DNA of 64,000 nucleotides from positions 61,347,821-61,411,820 of the forward strand of contig NC_083346.1 in assembly GCF_019175385.1 (NCBI RefSeq). The letters run 5' to 3'. The translations under genes were made by a program, and so were the position numbers. A model generated the notes under the pieces. That model did not search any database. It saw only the letters and a program-made list of their open reading frames with translations, and had not been told where the DNA came from. Below, in pieces: positions 9,554 through 21,850 of this stretch. Position 1 is the stretch's first letter. Every line of letters begins with the position of its first letter. The stretch comes from Lycium barbarum (Eukaryota; Streptophyta; Magnoliopsida; Solanales; Solanaceae).

Positions 9554-10876
9554 CTATAAATAAACAATACCTGGGGATGATGCTTTACACTGAGTCTCCT
9601 GGAACGACGGAAACAAGTACGGATACTTTGTCTTCATCTCATCTTCAGCTTTCCAAGTCATCTCTTCAACATTATTGTTCCTCCAAAACACTTTAACAAA
9701 AGCTACATCTTTAGTCCGCAATCGACGAATTTGTCTATCCAATATAGCTATAGGGATCTACTCGTATGATAACTGCTCGGTCACCTGGATATCATCTGCT
9801 GGTACGACTCTCGAAGGATCTCCTATACACTTACGGAGCATGGTTACATGAAATACCGGATGTACAGATTTCAACTCAGAAGGTAGCTCCAACTCATATG
9901 CCACCTTCCCCACTATACGAATAACTCTATTTGGTCCTATGTATCAAGGGCTCAATTTTCCTTTCTTTCCAAATCTCATTACTCCTTTCATAGGCGAAAC
10001 TTTCAGGAAAACCCAATCGCCTACCTCAAAGTCTAACTTGCGTCACCGATTATCTGCATAGGATTTCTGTCGACTCTGTGCTGCTAGCAATCTTTATTGG
10101 ATTACTTTCACCTTATGAACTGCTTGCTAAATTAAATTTGGGCCCACTAACTGGTTTTCTCCAATATCAAACCACCCTATAGGGGATCTACATCTCCGTC
10201 CATATAAAGCTGAGTAAGGAGCTATCTGGATACTGGAATGATAATTGTTATTATAGGCAAACTCGATAAGAGGTAAATGATCATCCCAACTGCCTTGAAA
10301 ATTATGTACACAAGCTCTCAACATATCCTCAAGTGTCTATATAGTACGCTCCGCTTTTCCCTCTGTCTGCGGGTGAAATGCAGTACTAAGACTCACCTGA
10401 GTCCCCAATCCATTCTGAAAAGATTTCCAGAAGTTAGCTGTGAACTGTGCTCCCCTATCTGAAATAATGGTTGTAGGAACACCGTGAAGTCGCACAATCT
10501 CTCTAAGGTAGAGCTTTGCATAATCTTCTGCTGAATAAATGGTTCTGACAGTTAGGAAATGAGCAGACTTTGTAAGCCTATCAACTACGACCAATATCGA
10601 ATCATACTTCCGCTGAGTACGGGGCAAACTTGTGATGAAATACATATTAATTACCTCCCATTTCCATGTTGGAATCTCCATATCCTGCAATAAACCTCTA
10701 GGCTTCTGATGCTCTATCTTAACTTGCTTATAATTTGGACACTGAGCGACAAACTCCGCTATACCTTTCTTCATACCATCCCACCAATACACTTCCTTGA
10801 GATCATGATACATCTGTGTTGTGCCAGGATGAATATAATACGAGAATAATGGGCTTCCCCCATAACCTACTGACAA
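9554..10876 (-). pseudogene. Broken integrase with chromodomain, element I
   Basis: Frames broken by stops and indels encode, in minus-strand order, an integrase zinc-binding part (HPGTTQMYHDL ... CPNYKQVK, where the second Cys of the expected CxNC is Tyr), the catalytic core (ISDRGAQFTANFW, FHPQTEGKAERTI), the [10 protein letters not shown] and YGRRCRSPIGW blocks, and a C-terminal chromodomain (DRQIRRLRTKDVAFVKVFW, EEMTW). This is the Tekay/Del type and resembles element A's integrase. Frameshifts near 10330 and between 9750 and 10120 show that it is dead. Confidence 0.9.
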
Positions 10877-11055
10877 AAGCCTGCAACATTAGGAACGCAT
10901 AATCTACCTCAATATCTGAGTACTCTATCTCCTGTGATCACGACGGGTGTCTTTTTTTTTCTATGGAGCTGTATCTCAGTAGTGAACTAAGACAGGATCC
11001 TCGTACTGACGCTCTTTTATCTTCGCTACTAAAGATGATATCGCTGTATCCTGAA

Positions 11056-11775
11056 CTATAACTCCCTCTTCTCAGGCTGCAAATAGGACAGGCTACCCAT
11101 AGACTTACGACTAAGAGCATCGACTACCATATTGGCCTTCCCAGGATGGTACAAAATATCCACATCATAATTGTTTAGCAACTCTAGCCGTCGCCTTTGA
11201 CATAAATTCAAGTCCTTCTGCTTAAAGATGTATTGGAGGCTTTTATGATCAGTATAGATATCAACATGGACACCATATAAATAATGTCTCCATATTTTCA
11301 AAGCATGGATCACCACCTCTAACTCAAGATCATGGGTTGGATAATTCTTCTCGTGCTTCTTCAGCTGTCTAGAAGCATAAGCAACAACCTTACCGTGCTA
11401 CATCAATACACAGCCTAACCCAATACCTAAAGCATCACAATAAATCACATAGCAATCCGTCCCCTCGGGAAGAGTCAAAACGGGTGCTGGAGTCAACTTG
11501 TCTTTCAATATCTGAAAACTCTGCTCACACGCATATGTCCGCTGAAACTTAGCTAATTTCTGAGTCAGCTTAGTCAACGGGGCTGAAAGAGAAGAAAATC
11601 CTTCTACGAACCTACTATAATAACCTGTCAAACCCAAGAAACTGTGTATCTCTGTTGGTTTCGTGGGCATTGGCCAATTCTTCACAGCTTCAATCTTTTG
11701 AGCATCTACTCTAATGCCTTCGTTTGAAATAATGTGACCCAGAAAAGCCACAGAGTTCAACCAGAACTCACACTA
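11056..11775 (-). pseudogene. Broken reverse transcriptase C-terminus and RNase H, element I
   Basis: 11398-11760 encodes the RT thumb/connection ([37 protein letters not shown]) and 11056-11316 the RNase H end ([37 protein letters not shown]). RT stops abruptly at 11775, where an unrelated plus-oriented LTR fragment begins; the YxDD palm, protease and gag are missing. The gap 11317-11397 is the frame-broken RNase H start. Confidence 0.9.
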
Positions 11776-12229
11776 GGCAGACAGGTGGTCCAGCTCAGTA
11801 GGACTTTTATCCAGCGGTGGTCGGTGCACTGTACTTAATCCGGAGTTGCAGTTTACTTTGGGATGCTGTTTTTTTGAGATGCATGTATATGGGTATGATG
11901 GGGCCCTGTACCGTCCTTTTTACAGATTTATACTGCATTAGAGGTCTGTAGACGGGTTGTATGTAGATGACATATGACGTAGGCTTGTCGGCTACTATTC
12001 TTTTGTGTATAGCAAATGTAGCAGCCTAGTCGGCTTGCAACGTTCTTCCAGTTCATATATATATTTTGATGGTACAGAGTTCATGATGTTATCCTTTCTT
12101 GAGTTAGTATAGTTCAGATTGAGTTATTTATGGGCCCTTGCTATTCAGTGTTATCCAGGTACAAGTATAGCGGTGTTTGGCCACTAGGGATCAGGCACTC
12201 GTTGCGACTCAGCAGCGTGGGTCGTGACA
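11776..12229 (+). repeat. Truncated LTR 3' end (U5 side)
   Basis: Plus-oriented fragment ending in GGGTCGTGACA. It starts just after where the stem-loop cluster should be (GCAGACAGGTGG) and keeps a decayed fourth stem-loop near 11898-11918 (GATGGG against ACCGTC). The left end is a breakpoint with element I's RT. Confidence 0.7.
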
Positions 12230-12443
12230 TATACTATACCATTAGAATTTGATAATCTCTACCATTCATTCCCATGACTCATCCATTCATTAGCTTAGCT
12301 CATATTGTCCCGTAGTTCTCTTAACTATCTGTTTGCATCACAGTCATGCATCATAGTCCTTCTAATATTCTGCCGGTTCCTGTTCTTATTATGAAATCTT
12401 CACAAAGTACACCTTTTTCTTTCTCCTTGCGTCGAGTCCTCAT
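12230..12443. other. Unassigned 210-bp spacer
   Basis: CT-rich sequence between two LTR pieces. I see no ORF, repeat or LTR end in it. It may be internal sequence of a lost element. Confidence 0.4.
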
Positions 12444-14540
12444 TGTCATGACCCAACTAGAGAGCCATGATGGGTACCCGGAGCTGACTACCGAGCACCA
12501 CCTGTTAGATTCATCATCCAACTCAATCGGAACATACACCATTTCCAACACAAGCTTATCATGAAATGATCCTCAAATATCTCTCAAAACATATAAATAT
12601 ATAAGCCCACAAGGCTATGAAGTGATGTACAGAGTATACAATGAAGAGGTCGCATCACATCTACTACCCACACATAAGTATCTACGAGCCTCTAACTGAA
12701 GTGCTGAAATCATAAGGATGGGACAGGACCCCGCCATTCCCCAAATATGTGCACAAAAGAATATACCAATACGCGGCAACTCCGGAGTAGTGGAGTGCTC
12801 CTGTAAATCTACTGAGTAAGCTAATAAGCGTTTGTGCCGTCTCCCTGTCTACCTGCGGGCATGAACGCAGCGTCTATAAAAGAAAGGACATCAGTACTAA
12901 CAATGTACTAAGTATGTAAGGCATGTACAATAACATAATAGAGAAATAAGAGATCATAAGATAAAGAGATAACCTGCAACTGGTTGCCTCTTAAGGCGGA
13001 ATCATGCATGCTACTGTTACAATAAACATCATCATATCATGTATACATATGTAAAATGCCCGACCATATAGGTACGCTGTGATCATCATTAGCCCGCGTC
13101 CCGGGTAAACATCTCATGCCGCCTACTAGTGGTGTCTGCCTGGCCAATTAAGCACGGTGTTATTATCATTATAGCCGCCCACTTACTCCTAACGTAGTGG
13201 TGTCTGCCCGGCCAACTAGGCACGATGTAATCATACATAAAATACATAAAACATGCATGAGATCCCAAGTGAAAGCTACAACTCTATCGGAGTGAGGTAA
13301 GGTCGGTAGTCTCCGATTATGTTATAGATCAAACATCATCTCTAAGTCTCACCTTGAAGGAACTAGTATCATGAGGTGAGATGGCCAACATTGAATAACA
13401 TCAAGGAAATTATGAAATAAGGTCATTAAACTCGTAGTAGCATCAATTCATAAGCTGTGGAATCTCTAAAAGTAAAATCATCATCATCATCATTATCATA
13501 GAACACATCTTATCTCTTTCTCATAAGAAGCTCTTTAGAATCTTTAACTTTCAACTTTTGGGATGTAAGAAGGTCATGGAAATATAGAGAAGAAATCATA
13601 ATATAAGAGTCATGACTTTGAAAGAAAGGGAATTAGCCTTACATACCTTTACGTGTTTTTAACTTTATCGTCTAAACGCTTTCCTTCCAGGCTCATGATT
13701 CTACGTTCAAGAGAATTCGTACTAAAATTAGATAATTGAAAGCATACTTAGATCTCAATTAAAACGACTAAGAGCTAACGAAAATTGGACAGCATTTCCT
13801 TTGTTTCGACAACTTTCTCCATATAATAAAAAAACTCCCAAATAGCAATAGCAACACCCATAATATCATAATCAATAGATTTCTCAAGTTAAACATTGTT
13901 CACTTCTCAAATTCACTTTCAAAGTCATCCATAACCATGACTACAATACAACACCATACTCATTCTTCACATAATACTTCTTCAATGGCATTAGCATCAT
14001 CCTTAGCAAGATTATACTCATCTTATACTAAGAATCATGACACAAGTTAACTTACTACTCAAAATACCATTATTTCCATATTTAAGCTCATATTCTACTT
14101 TCTTCTCTAATCCAAGTCTTTCAACTACTCAATACTTTTAATAACATGAGATAGATGTAAAACTCACCTTTTGATAATATAGGAATGATCTTTGGATGAA
14201 GATACTTCACTTGAGCAAACCCCAACTTCAATTCCAAAGGAAACCTTGACTTCTATTAACCCCTAGTGAGCATCCACACACTTAATTCTCTTAATTCTTG
14301 GTGTTTAATCTTTGATTTCTCTTTGATATGTGTTAATATGGTGTATGAAATATTCTAGAGGTCTCAAGAAGTGTGGAGAAGGTGAGAAATGAAAAATAAG
14401 ACCTGGGTCATCTTTTTATAAAAAAGAAAAAACAAAGTTGCCCGATAGGATTTATAGGACACTTATACGGTCCATATAATTTTATATAGCCTTATACTCG
14501 TACCTCCGTACGACTTCCTTGCCCATACACTTTATATGAA
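12444..14540 (-). repeat. LTR-J, left copy (minus, truncated)
   Basis: Starts TGTCATGACCCAACTAG and matches the LTR start at 16428. A stem-loop cluster lies at 12853-12911. A TATA box (minus-strand TTTTTTATAAAAAG near 14415-14428) has a degraded TACGG-type palindrome (TATACGGTCCATATA near 14463) upstream. The expected TAACA end is missing and the right boundary is approximate. Confidence 0.7.
12853..12911 (-). other. Conserved stem-loop cluster, LTR-J left
   Basis: Stem 3 CTGCG/CGCAG is intact. Stem 2 is reduced to GTC/GAC. Stem 1 is TTAGTAC/GTACTGA with a G-U pair. Confidence 0.6.
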
Positions 14541-14784
14541 TAAAAGGCCCTTATCGATATCTAGCTCTTTTAGCACGCACATCGTTCTCTTACCTCTTCT
14601 ACCTTTTTACGCTCATCAATTATTAGCTTATTTATACTCAAGGGTCATGCATAAATGTATACTTATGCCTTCTACCTCTTACTTCAAGAAGAATTTACAA
14701 CTCCCATCTAATCATACTGACGTCTCACTAATGAAACACTTTGAAAGGTATAATCAACTCAAGTTTCGCCCCAATCCAACCAGC
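14541..14784. other. Junction zone between LTR-J and protease remnant
   Basis: About 240 bp of CT-rich sequence with no clear LTR end and no polypurine tract. A deletion joined the truncated LTR to the protease region, removing all of pol. Confidence 0.4.
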
Positions 14785-16235
14785 AACATAAGGAGCAGCA
14801 TATAACAATGTAGAACTCGGGTCAATCAACGCATATACATCATGAGAGAATATTGACAATATACTGCGACAACATCGGGGGAAGACTCAAGATACTGTCA
14901 TCCCGCTAGTCCATAGACACAGTTTTGAGGACCACTTGAACTAGGTGCTCCTCCTCTTCCTCTACCACGACCTGCTGGCCCCCGCTAACCTTGCCCCATC
15001 GAGCGTATGAACGATGAAGAACCAGCCGCTGAGCCTTATCTCTGCCATTCTTCAATGGGCAATCGCACATCATATGACCAACACGACCACAGGCATAACA
15101 AGCACCTGAACCTACGCGGCACTATCCAGAGTGTGGCCTACCACACTGAGCATATTGAGGTGAAGGCGGTCTCACCCAGCCTGAATCATCCCTATATTGA
15201 AAACATGAAACTCTGGAGCCCTGACCCGGTACAGAATAAATAGGGTGATCAAATCTATTACACGCAAATCAAGAAGGTGCACTGGCCACTGATTGGCCTG
15301 AATGCTGGAATACTGCTGCCCTTGACTCCTTCTGAACTCGCTGGAAGCACTAGAAGGTCTGGCCCTCTTACTATACTCTGTATCAGAATCACGCTCGCCC
15401 CTTTACGGCTACTGCTGTTCCTCCAAATTCTGAGCATGGGCCTGAATAAGAGCAATATCCATCCCGTCCTGGAGCGAGGTTGTCAAGCACTGCTTAATCA
15501 AATGTGGCCCAAACCCACACACGAATCGGTGTACATGGTCTCCCATGTCGGCTACTATGGCTGGGGCATACCTAGGCAGAGAGTAAACCGGAGACTATAT
15601 TCTCGAGCGCTCATATTCCCTTGCTTGAGATTTAAGAACTCAACGGCTAGGGCCTGTCGAACCTCCGGTGGAAAATAATGTCGGAGGAAGGCATCCACGA
15701 ACTCTTACCATACTGAGGGAGGTGCGTTTGCCCCTCTCGAAGACATCCAAGTGTTATACTAGTGAACGGCTACATCCCGCAATCTATAGGAAGCCAATTC
15801 CACTGATTCAATATCAGAAGCATGCATTAGTCTCAAAGTCCTTAGCATCTCATCTATAAAGCCTTACGGGTCTTCATCTGAATTTGACCCATAAAATTCT
15901 GGAGGATTCAGACTAATAAAATCTCGGGCCCTTGCACTGACCACTCTATCACCTTGGACCGCACCCTGCCGCCAAGCCTGAGCGGCAACCAACTGGGTCA
16001 GCAACTGAACAGCCTCAGTCATCTGCTGGCCCGGGGTATCTACTGGAGGAACTGAAGGTACTAGAGCTGGGGCTAGAGCCTCTTCATTCTCCTCTGGTAG
16101 GGGTGGAGTAGGAGAGGTCCGAGATGGAACCTCGTTATGAGACTCACCCTCTTCTATCTCTTTCGATGGTTCCCGTTCAGTCCTTCTTCCAGCCACCGTC
16201 TTGCCCTTCTGGGCCGCTGTAGCTTTCCTCTTCAT
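14785..16235 (-). pseudogene. Broken gag-protease of element J
   Basis: The start MKRKATAAQKGKTVAGRR at 16235 and RARDFISLNPPEFYGS match element A's gag. Further on, frame-broken pieces correspond to the gag core, the zinc-knuckle region and the retropepsin region (the CATATACATCATGAGAGAATA block near 14830, as in A near 30285). Several frameshifts separate them. It is a dead copy of the Tekay-type gag. Confidence 0.8.
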
Positions 16236-16411
16236 AGGAATTGCCAAAATCATAGCATACGATTAGGAAGAAGGGAATCCTGATAACATAGCTCTATTGC
16301 ATGATCTAAGACAAGAAAGAGCGTCAATTATTCCTAATGCCCTACAGCCTCCTATTTAAAAGAAACAGGACTCTACTGGACACGACTCGTAGACACGCCC
16401 CAGAACGAACT

Positions 16412-16423
16412 GCTCTAATACCA
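16412..16423 (-). other. Primer binding site of element J
   Basis: Minus-strand TGGTATTAGAGC next to the LTR at 16428 has one mismatch to the initiator-Met primer site. It fixes this LTR as the 5' LTR of a minus-strand element. Confidence 0.85.
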
Positions 16424-16427
16424 CTTT

Positions 16428-16990
16428 TGTCACGACCTAACTAAGGGCCATGAGGGTACCCGGTACTAGCCTACCGAGCACCTCTAGTCTGACACTCCAT
16501 AATCCTTTCTAGGTGGGCCACACAGATAGCTCGTGAATATCATACTTAATACAGTCATAGCAACGATGCCTTTAGCATAAGTTAATAAAGCTACCAGATG
16601 TTGTACAACAATAAGAACTGATAAAGCTAAGGAACATCTAGTTACATATATTTGTCTACGAGCCTCTAAATAGAATACATGAATCCATAAGGACGGGGCA
16701 GGACTCTGTCATACCCAAGTATATGTACACAAACGAGTAGTACCAATAACTGCAGCTCCGAAACAACTGGAGCGCTTCTGAGATTCCGCTGATGGAGCTC
16801 CTAAAGATCGGGTCCGTCTACCTGCGGGCATGAATGCAACGTCCACAAGAAAGGACGTCAGTACGAATAATTTACTGAGTATGTAAGGCATAAATAACAA
16901 CATAACAAGAAATAAGGAACATAACATGAAAAGAAAAAGATAACCTGTGCATCTGTAGTCGATCGGTCCTTAGCCTGATCAGGTGGGCTA
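16428..16990 (-). repeat. 5' LTR of element J, truncated
   Basis: Starts TGTCACGACCTAAC and keeps only the U5 side with the stem-loop cluster at 16822-16878 (stem 2 ACGTCC/GGACGT intact, stem 1 decayed) before giving way to internal sequence of element K. The right boundary is approximate. Confidence 0.7.
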
Positions 16991-17517
16991 TAGAGTGAAG
17001 TGTGCTCTTCATCCTTGCTGGCCTAACATAATGTCGAAACGTAGGGAAAATCTAGATGTGCCAAGCACTGTACTTCCTCAATTGCGTCTTCATCCACAGG
17101 AGTCTCGTGAACCCTTAAACGGGTCTTTGTCATATGATTTCTGAGTCGGGTCTCCTCCTACTGGAGCCATATGCTCCGATGGGTCCGTCTCAATGGAATA
17201 GCTTATGCTTTTTCTTATACCTTTTGACATCCTCGATCCTTAGTCGACGGGTGATACGGGTCTCATGTCCTCCTTCGGAGCCTTACTTACGCTCCCATTA
17301 ACTGAACTTGTCATTTCCTCCAATACAATCCTGCAATTTAACAAAAATCTCACCAAGAACAAGCTTTCCTATCATTGGTTCTACTACACGATCTAAAGTA
17401 AGAAGGAAAGATGACATCCTAAATGCCCTGTAGCTTCCTGTTTATAGATGTGGTGCACCACACACCGATAAACAAGACTCTACTAGACACGGTCTGTAGA
17501 CACTCCGAGGATGAACT
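16991..17517 (-). pseudogene. Leader and possible gag start of element K
   Basis: Minus-strand reading after the primer site passes the leader shared with elements C and M (ACACGATCTAAAG region; CTTCCTGTTTATAGATGTGG) and then a possible protein start near 17310 (MTSSVNGSVSKAPKE) interrupted by stops. I do not recognise the protein; a gag N-terminus is likely from position only. Confidence 0.45.
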
Positions 17518-17529
17518 GCTCTGAAACCA
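17518..17529 (-). other. Primer binding site of element K
   Basis: Minus-strand TGGTTTCAGAGC beside the LTR start at 17534 has one mismatch to the initiator-Met primer site. Confidence 0.8.
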
Positions 17530-17958
17530 CTTTTGTCATGACCCAAACCGATGGGCCAAGACTAGTTCCCGAACTAGACACCCGTATACGAACCTGCTAA
17601 ATATAATCAGACCGGAACTGAAAATAATATTTCAATCTGTAAAAGCACGTTGTAAACTCATCATGTCATACATCAAAAAGAACTTGTCACTTGAGAAGCC
17701 ACAGCTAACCAAAACATAACAAAATATGCAAGCCGATAAGGCTGCCACTATACAGGGAATAACCAAAACGAACCACATCTACATAGTTGACCAAACCGTA
17801 TATACACAACCCACATATGTCTACAGACCTCTACGAGTATAACAAGAAATATGTCAAAGGATCTGTACCAAAATGACTCAAGCTCCGGAACAATGGAGCT
17901 CTCCAAGCAGCTGAGTAACAGTCCTAAGCTGGAGGATCACCAAACTGAGTATCTGTAC

Positions 17959-18015
17959 CTGAGGGCATGAAACACAGCCCCCGAAGAAAGGGGATCAGTA
18001 CAAAAAATGTACTGA
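17959..18015 (-). other. Conserved stem-loop cluster, LTR-K
   Basis: Stem 1 TCAGTAC/GTACTGA with a 7-nt loop and stem 2 CCCC/GGGG. Stem 3 CTGTG/CTCAG has one mismatch. Confidence 0.7.
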
Positions 18016-18120
18016 GTATGTAAAGCATGAAGTACAGTAATGAAGATCATGACTGAGTAAAAGATGACAGAAGACAAATATGATAATCAAGGTATACTAA
18101 AGCATCTGTGCCTTATGAAA

Positions 18121-18347
18121 TGAGTCATGCATATATATATAATATACAGTACTCGGCCCATCATGGGGCTCGGTGAATGAAGAAATGAGTCATGCATATA
18201 TATATAATATACAGTACTCGGCCCATCATGGGACTCGGTGAATGAAGTCACATACATATATACCATACCCAGCCCTCTAGTGAGGGATTCAGTGAAATCA
18301 TCATATATATACCGTACACGGCCCTCTAGTGAGGGACTCGATGAAAT

Positions 18348-18424
<77 letters not shown>

Positions 18425-18560
18425 GTACCCGACCCTCTAGTGAGGGACTCGATGAAATCATCATATATATATATATATATACCGTACCCAGCCCTTTAGT
18501 GAGAAACTCAGTGAAATAATCATATATATATCGTACCCGGCCCTGTAATGAGGGACTCGG
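18121..18560 (-). repeat. Minisatellite of LTR-K with (AT)n tract
   Basis: Seven units of 50-65 bp: two with GCCCATCATGGGGCTCGG and five with GCCCTCTAGTGAGGGA (one decayed). Each core can form a short hairpin (CCCTC/GAGGG). Spacers are ATATAT runs, one of which (about 18352-18422) has grown to about 70 bases. ORFs across it are artefacts of the repeat. Confidence 0.85.
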
Positions 18561-19883
18561 TGAAGTGAAACAATGATCATGTGCACGAATAGAATATTAG
18601 GAACGATCATGTACAAAATGAATCATCATCTGAGACTCAATAGAATAATTTGAATGAGCGAACACTTGAGAATCAAAGACAACTATCATGTCAAGCACTA
18701 TTGAGAACTAGAATTCATTGGAGTCATGTATGTTTTTCGTTCGCCCTCTTTATGTAATTCATGCCAAAAAAAAAAAGGGTAACTTTACATACCTGCCCAT
18801 TCTCCAATTATCTACACCAATTCGTCTGAGCTCTTAAGTCTACATTTAAAAGGATTCACACTATCGTTAGACTCATCATAGTATACTCGTGTTAAGCTTT
18901 CAAGTTAAACTGTTCTATATCTTGCCGAAAATTGGGCAGCATCTCCCCTGCTTATATGCCTAGCCCGAAACCTCAATTCAGAACCAACAAAAACAACAAC
19001 AATATCAACATTAATAAAAACATTCACACACCAATATGTACCATAAAACAGCCCACACGCTGTTTTTTCAACTTCCATAACTAACCAACTTACTACACAA
19101 TTATTTAACGACTTTGTCTCCGAGAACAAACCGGTATTAACGTAAATAGAAAGAAATTCATACCTTATTATAGCAATATCTTTAGTGTTCACCTAGAATC
19201 CAAACTGAATCCACCGCAAAACAAGTCTACAATCACAACCACGCGCTATCCGGACCTAAACTAATATTCCGCCACTTGAAAATTGCTCACTTTTTGATAC
19301 CCTCACTCTTTCCACTGATTTTTGGAAATTTCTGGGCAGAATCTGGTGAAAAACAAAAGGGTTTTTACCCTTTATAGAGGGGTCAAATTCGGGTCCGGTC
19401 ACTGTAGCAGTACTGTAGCGCGCGTTTTTGCTTTGTCAGCCGAACTTGTAACGTCCATAATTCTCTACTCCAATGTCATATCAATTATCGGTTTGTTGCG
19501 CTGGAAACTAGACTCAACGAACTTCATTTTAGGATTTTGTTTCACTTCAAAACACTTCATATGCTAAGAGATATTCATCCCCCAAGTTGGACCAAAATTT
19601 TCACACAAAACTTCACCTATCCTTTCTCCAAAGTCGTACTACTCCATTTCTTCTACTCATTTTGTTACACCTCGAAAAAAAATCCTCCATTGTTGTCCAA
19701 ATGAATGGACCCGCGAGGAGTACGAGTATCCGATGTTTTCATGAGTAAGAAATAACATTTGACGACCCTAAGTAAGATTCCGAAGGCAATTGCAATAAGA
19801 GATAGGTTATGCTCCATAATGAATAATTATAGGTTCTAAAAATGTGGAAAGTTGCAGATCTGCATTTTGGCCAGTTGCACGTA

Positions 19884-20130
19884 AAATGAAATACAGACCG
19901 TAAAGTGGTATACGGCCCGTAAACTGCCATGTCGTATTTTGGCTTCCAAAACTTTAACTTTCTGTCGTAAAGTGGTATACGACCCAAAATACGGACCGTA
20001 AAGTGGTATATGGCCCGTAAACTGTGTCCATAAATCACCACGTCTCAGCCTGAGTTTCTGGTTCTGTTATGATAAAACGCGACCACGAAGGACGGTCCGT
20101 AAACTGGAATACGGACCGTAAACCAAGTTT
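19884..20130 (+). promoter_or_regulatory. TACGGNCCGTA array of LTR-F
   Basis: Repeated TACGGACCGTA and TACGGCCCGTA sites with GTCGTA half sites, ending about 40 bases before the AT-rich TATA-like CATTAAATAAGGG (about 20170). Confidence 0.7.
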
Positions 20131-21728
20131 ACGACCACTGTGTTGTTCACTCCAGACCAGATTTTAAGTCATTAAATAAGGGATCCAAGTTTATTATTTC
20201 ATTTCCACATTTCATCCCCTCTCTCTAAAACATCTCTCTACATTTATTCCACAAGATTTCAAGGATTATTAGTCATCAACAACACAAATCAAGTGAGTTA
20301 AGTGTAAGGAAACCCATTAAGATTATTCAAGTCAAGAAAATCTTATTGAAGGCAAACTAGGGTTTTTGCTCAAGTGAAGTATTTCGACCAAGGCTCATTC
20401 CTACCACATCTAAGGTAAGATTTATGGTATTTATATGTTGTTCAAGGTAGTTGAGAGTTAAAATGCCTGGACATTAGATGAGTATAGAAAGATGGGTCAT
20501 GAATGATGAATAGTGACATTTTGAGAGATAGTTTGAATTGAACCATGATTCTTGTTGTGTTGTGATATGAATGTGTTATAAATGATGTTAAGATCATGAA
20601 AATGGGCATTGTATAAGAATGGACGAAGTCGGGTGATATGACCATGAATATGGGTGAATTGGGAGCGAATTGAGAAACCTAGATAATATGGTTAACGTAA
20701 ATGATTAATGGCCATTGTTATGGTATTGTGAATGTATTGTTGACGTTTGGGAGTTGATATACGTTATGGAGGAATGTCGTATAAATAAAGGAGATGTTGT
20801 CCGATTTTTCTCTAGCTTTAGTCATGTATGCTAGCTATCGATTCTAATGATAGTATGACTTTAATGAAGGTATAAACACAACCGTTGAAAGAGAACGTGC
20901 AAGTGGTAAATAGTCGAACGGAAAAGGTATGTAAGGCTAACCCTTCTTTCATAAGGCATGGTTCTTTGGCCAAATATCTAAATCTTCTATGAGACTATGA
21001 TATCCTTCAAATGATTTGATCTTCCGAGCTAGTAAGCTCACGATGCGTGATACGCCACGATTGTACTAAATCCCTCGTATGACGAGTAAGCCTATAGAGA
21101 TAAATGTGATGAATGACGATAATAGTAATAATGATGTTGATGACGATTATGATAATGATGTAAATAGTAAAGATGCTTATGAGCTATTATGTATATGTGC
21201 CTATGTATGACTATTATAGAACCCCGAGCTTATGAGGCTGGGTAAGATATGTAAATAAGTATGTATATGATTACGTAACGTGCGCACACCTCTGCAGATG
21301 GTACGGACAACCCTGACGCCTTGGTAGGGCCGGGTAGATGTAACCCTAAAGCCTTGGTAGGGCCAGGTATGAGTAACCTTGAGCCTTGGTTGGCCAAGTA
21401 AGTATGAAACACCGATCCTACGTGGTCGGGTATGCTATGTAAATGCTATGTATATGATATGATTATGTATATGACATGAATACGAATATGATATGACTAT
21501 GTATATGGATGTGAATAAGGGGTATATATACGAATACGAGCACAAATATGGTACGAGTACTATTATGACTACGGATAATGATGTATGTACAAACACGTAT
21601 TAGAAATGGAAAGTTCCTAAGAAAGGCAAGCAAGTGCATATGACGATGATATTGCCATCTCCCATTCGATGATATTTCTTATGTTGCTATCTATGCTTCT
21701 ATATTGATATTCATCATGCTTTACATAC

Positions 21729-21786
21729 TCAGTACATTCTTCGTACTGACGTCCTTTTGTTTGTGGACGCTGCGTCATGCCCGCAG
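21729..21786 (+). other. Conserved stem-loop cluster, LTR-F
   Basis: Stems 1-3 as in LTR-H, abutting one another. Stem 4 is lost because the LTR is truncated 60 bases downstream. Confidence 0.75.
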
Positions 21787-21850
21787 GTGCACAGAGAGAC
21801 AGGCTTGATCCATAGCTGCTTACTCAGAGATTACATAGCAGAGCTCCATT

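Larger units (their letters stand above)
17534..19662 (-). repeat. LTR-K (5' LTR, minus, interrupted by LTR-F)
   Basis: Starts TGTCATGACCCAAACC. Contains a stem-loop cluster (17959-18015), a minisatellite with a long AT run (18121-18560), and a promoter near 19375 (minus-strand CTATAAAGGG) preceded by the palindromic GCTACAGTACTGCTACAG. The rest of the LTR should lie beyond LTR-F but was not found. Confidence 0.7.
19663..21850 (+). repeat. LTR-F, plus strand, truncated at 3' side
   Basis: Starts TGTTACACCTCG and is collinear with LTR-H (array, leader, GGTATGTAAGGC near 20926, GCCTTGGTAGGGCC repeats near 21320-21400, stem-loops 21729-21786). It stops in GAGCTCCATTTC, where minus-strand LTR-E begins. 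The insertion target in K is flanked on the left by CATTT. Confidence 0.85.

Noticed and set aside
15277..15859. Plus-strand ORFs of 133 and 63 codons
   Set aside because: Antisense shadows of the J gag remnant.
18087..18519. ORFs with long YIYIYI runs
   Set aside because: Pure translation of the AT repeat and minisatellite.
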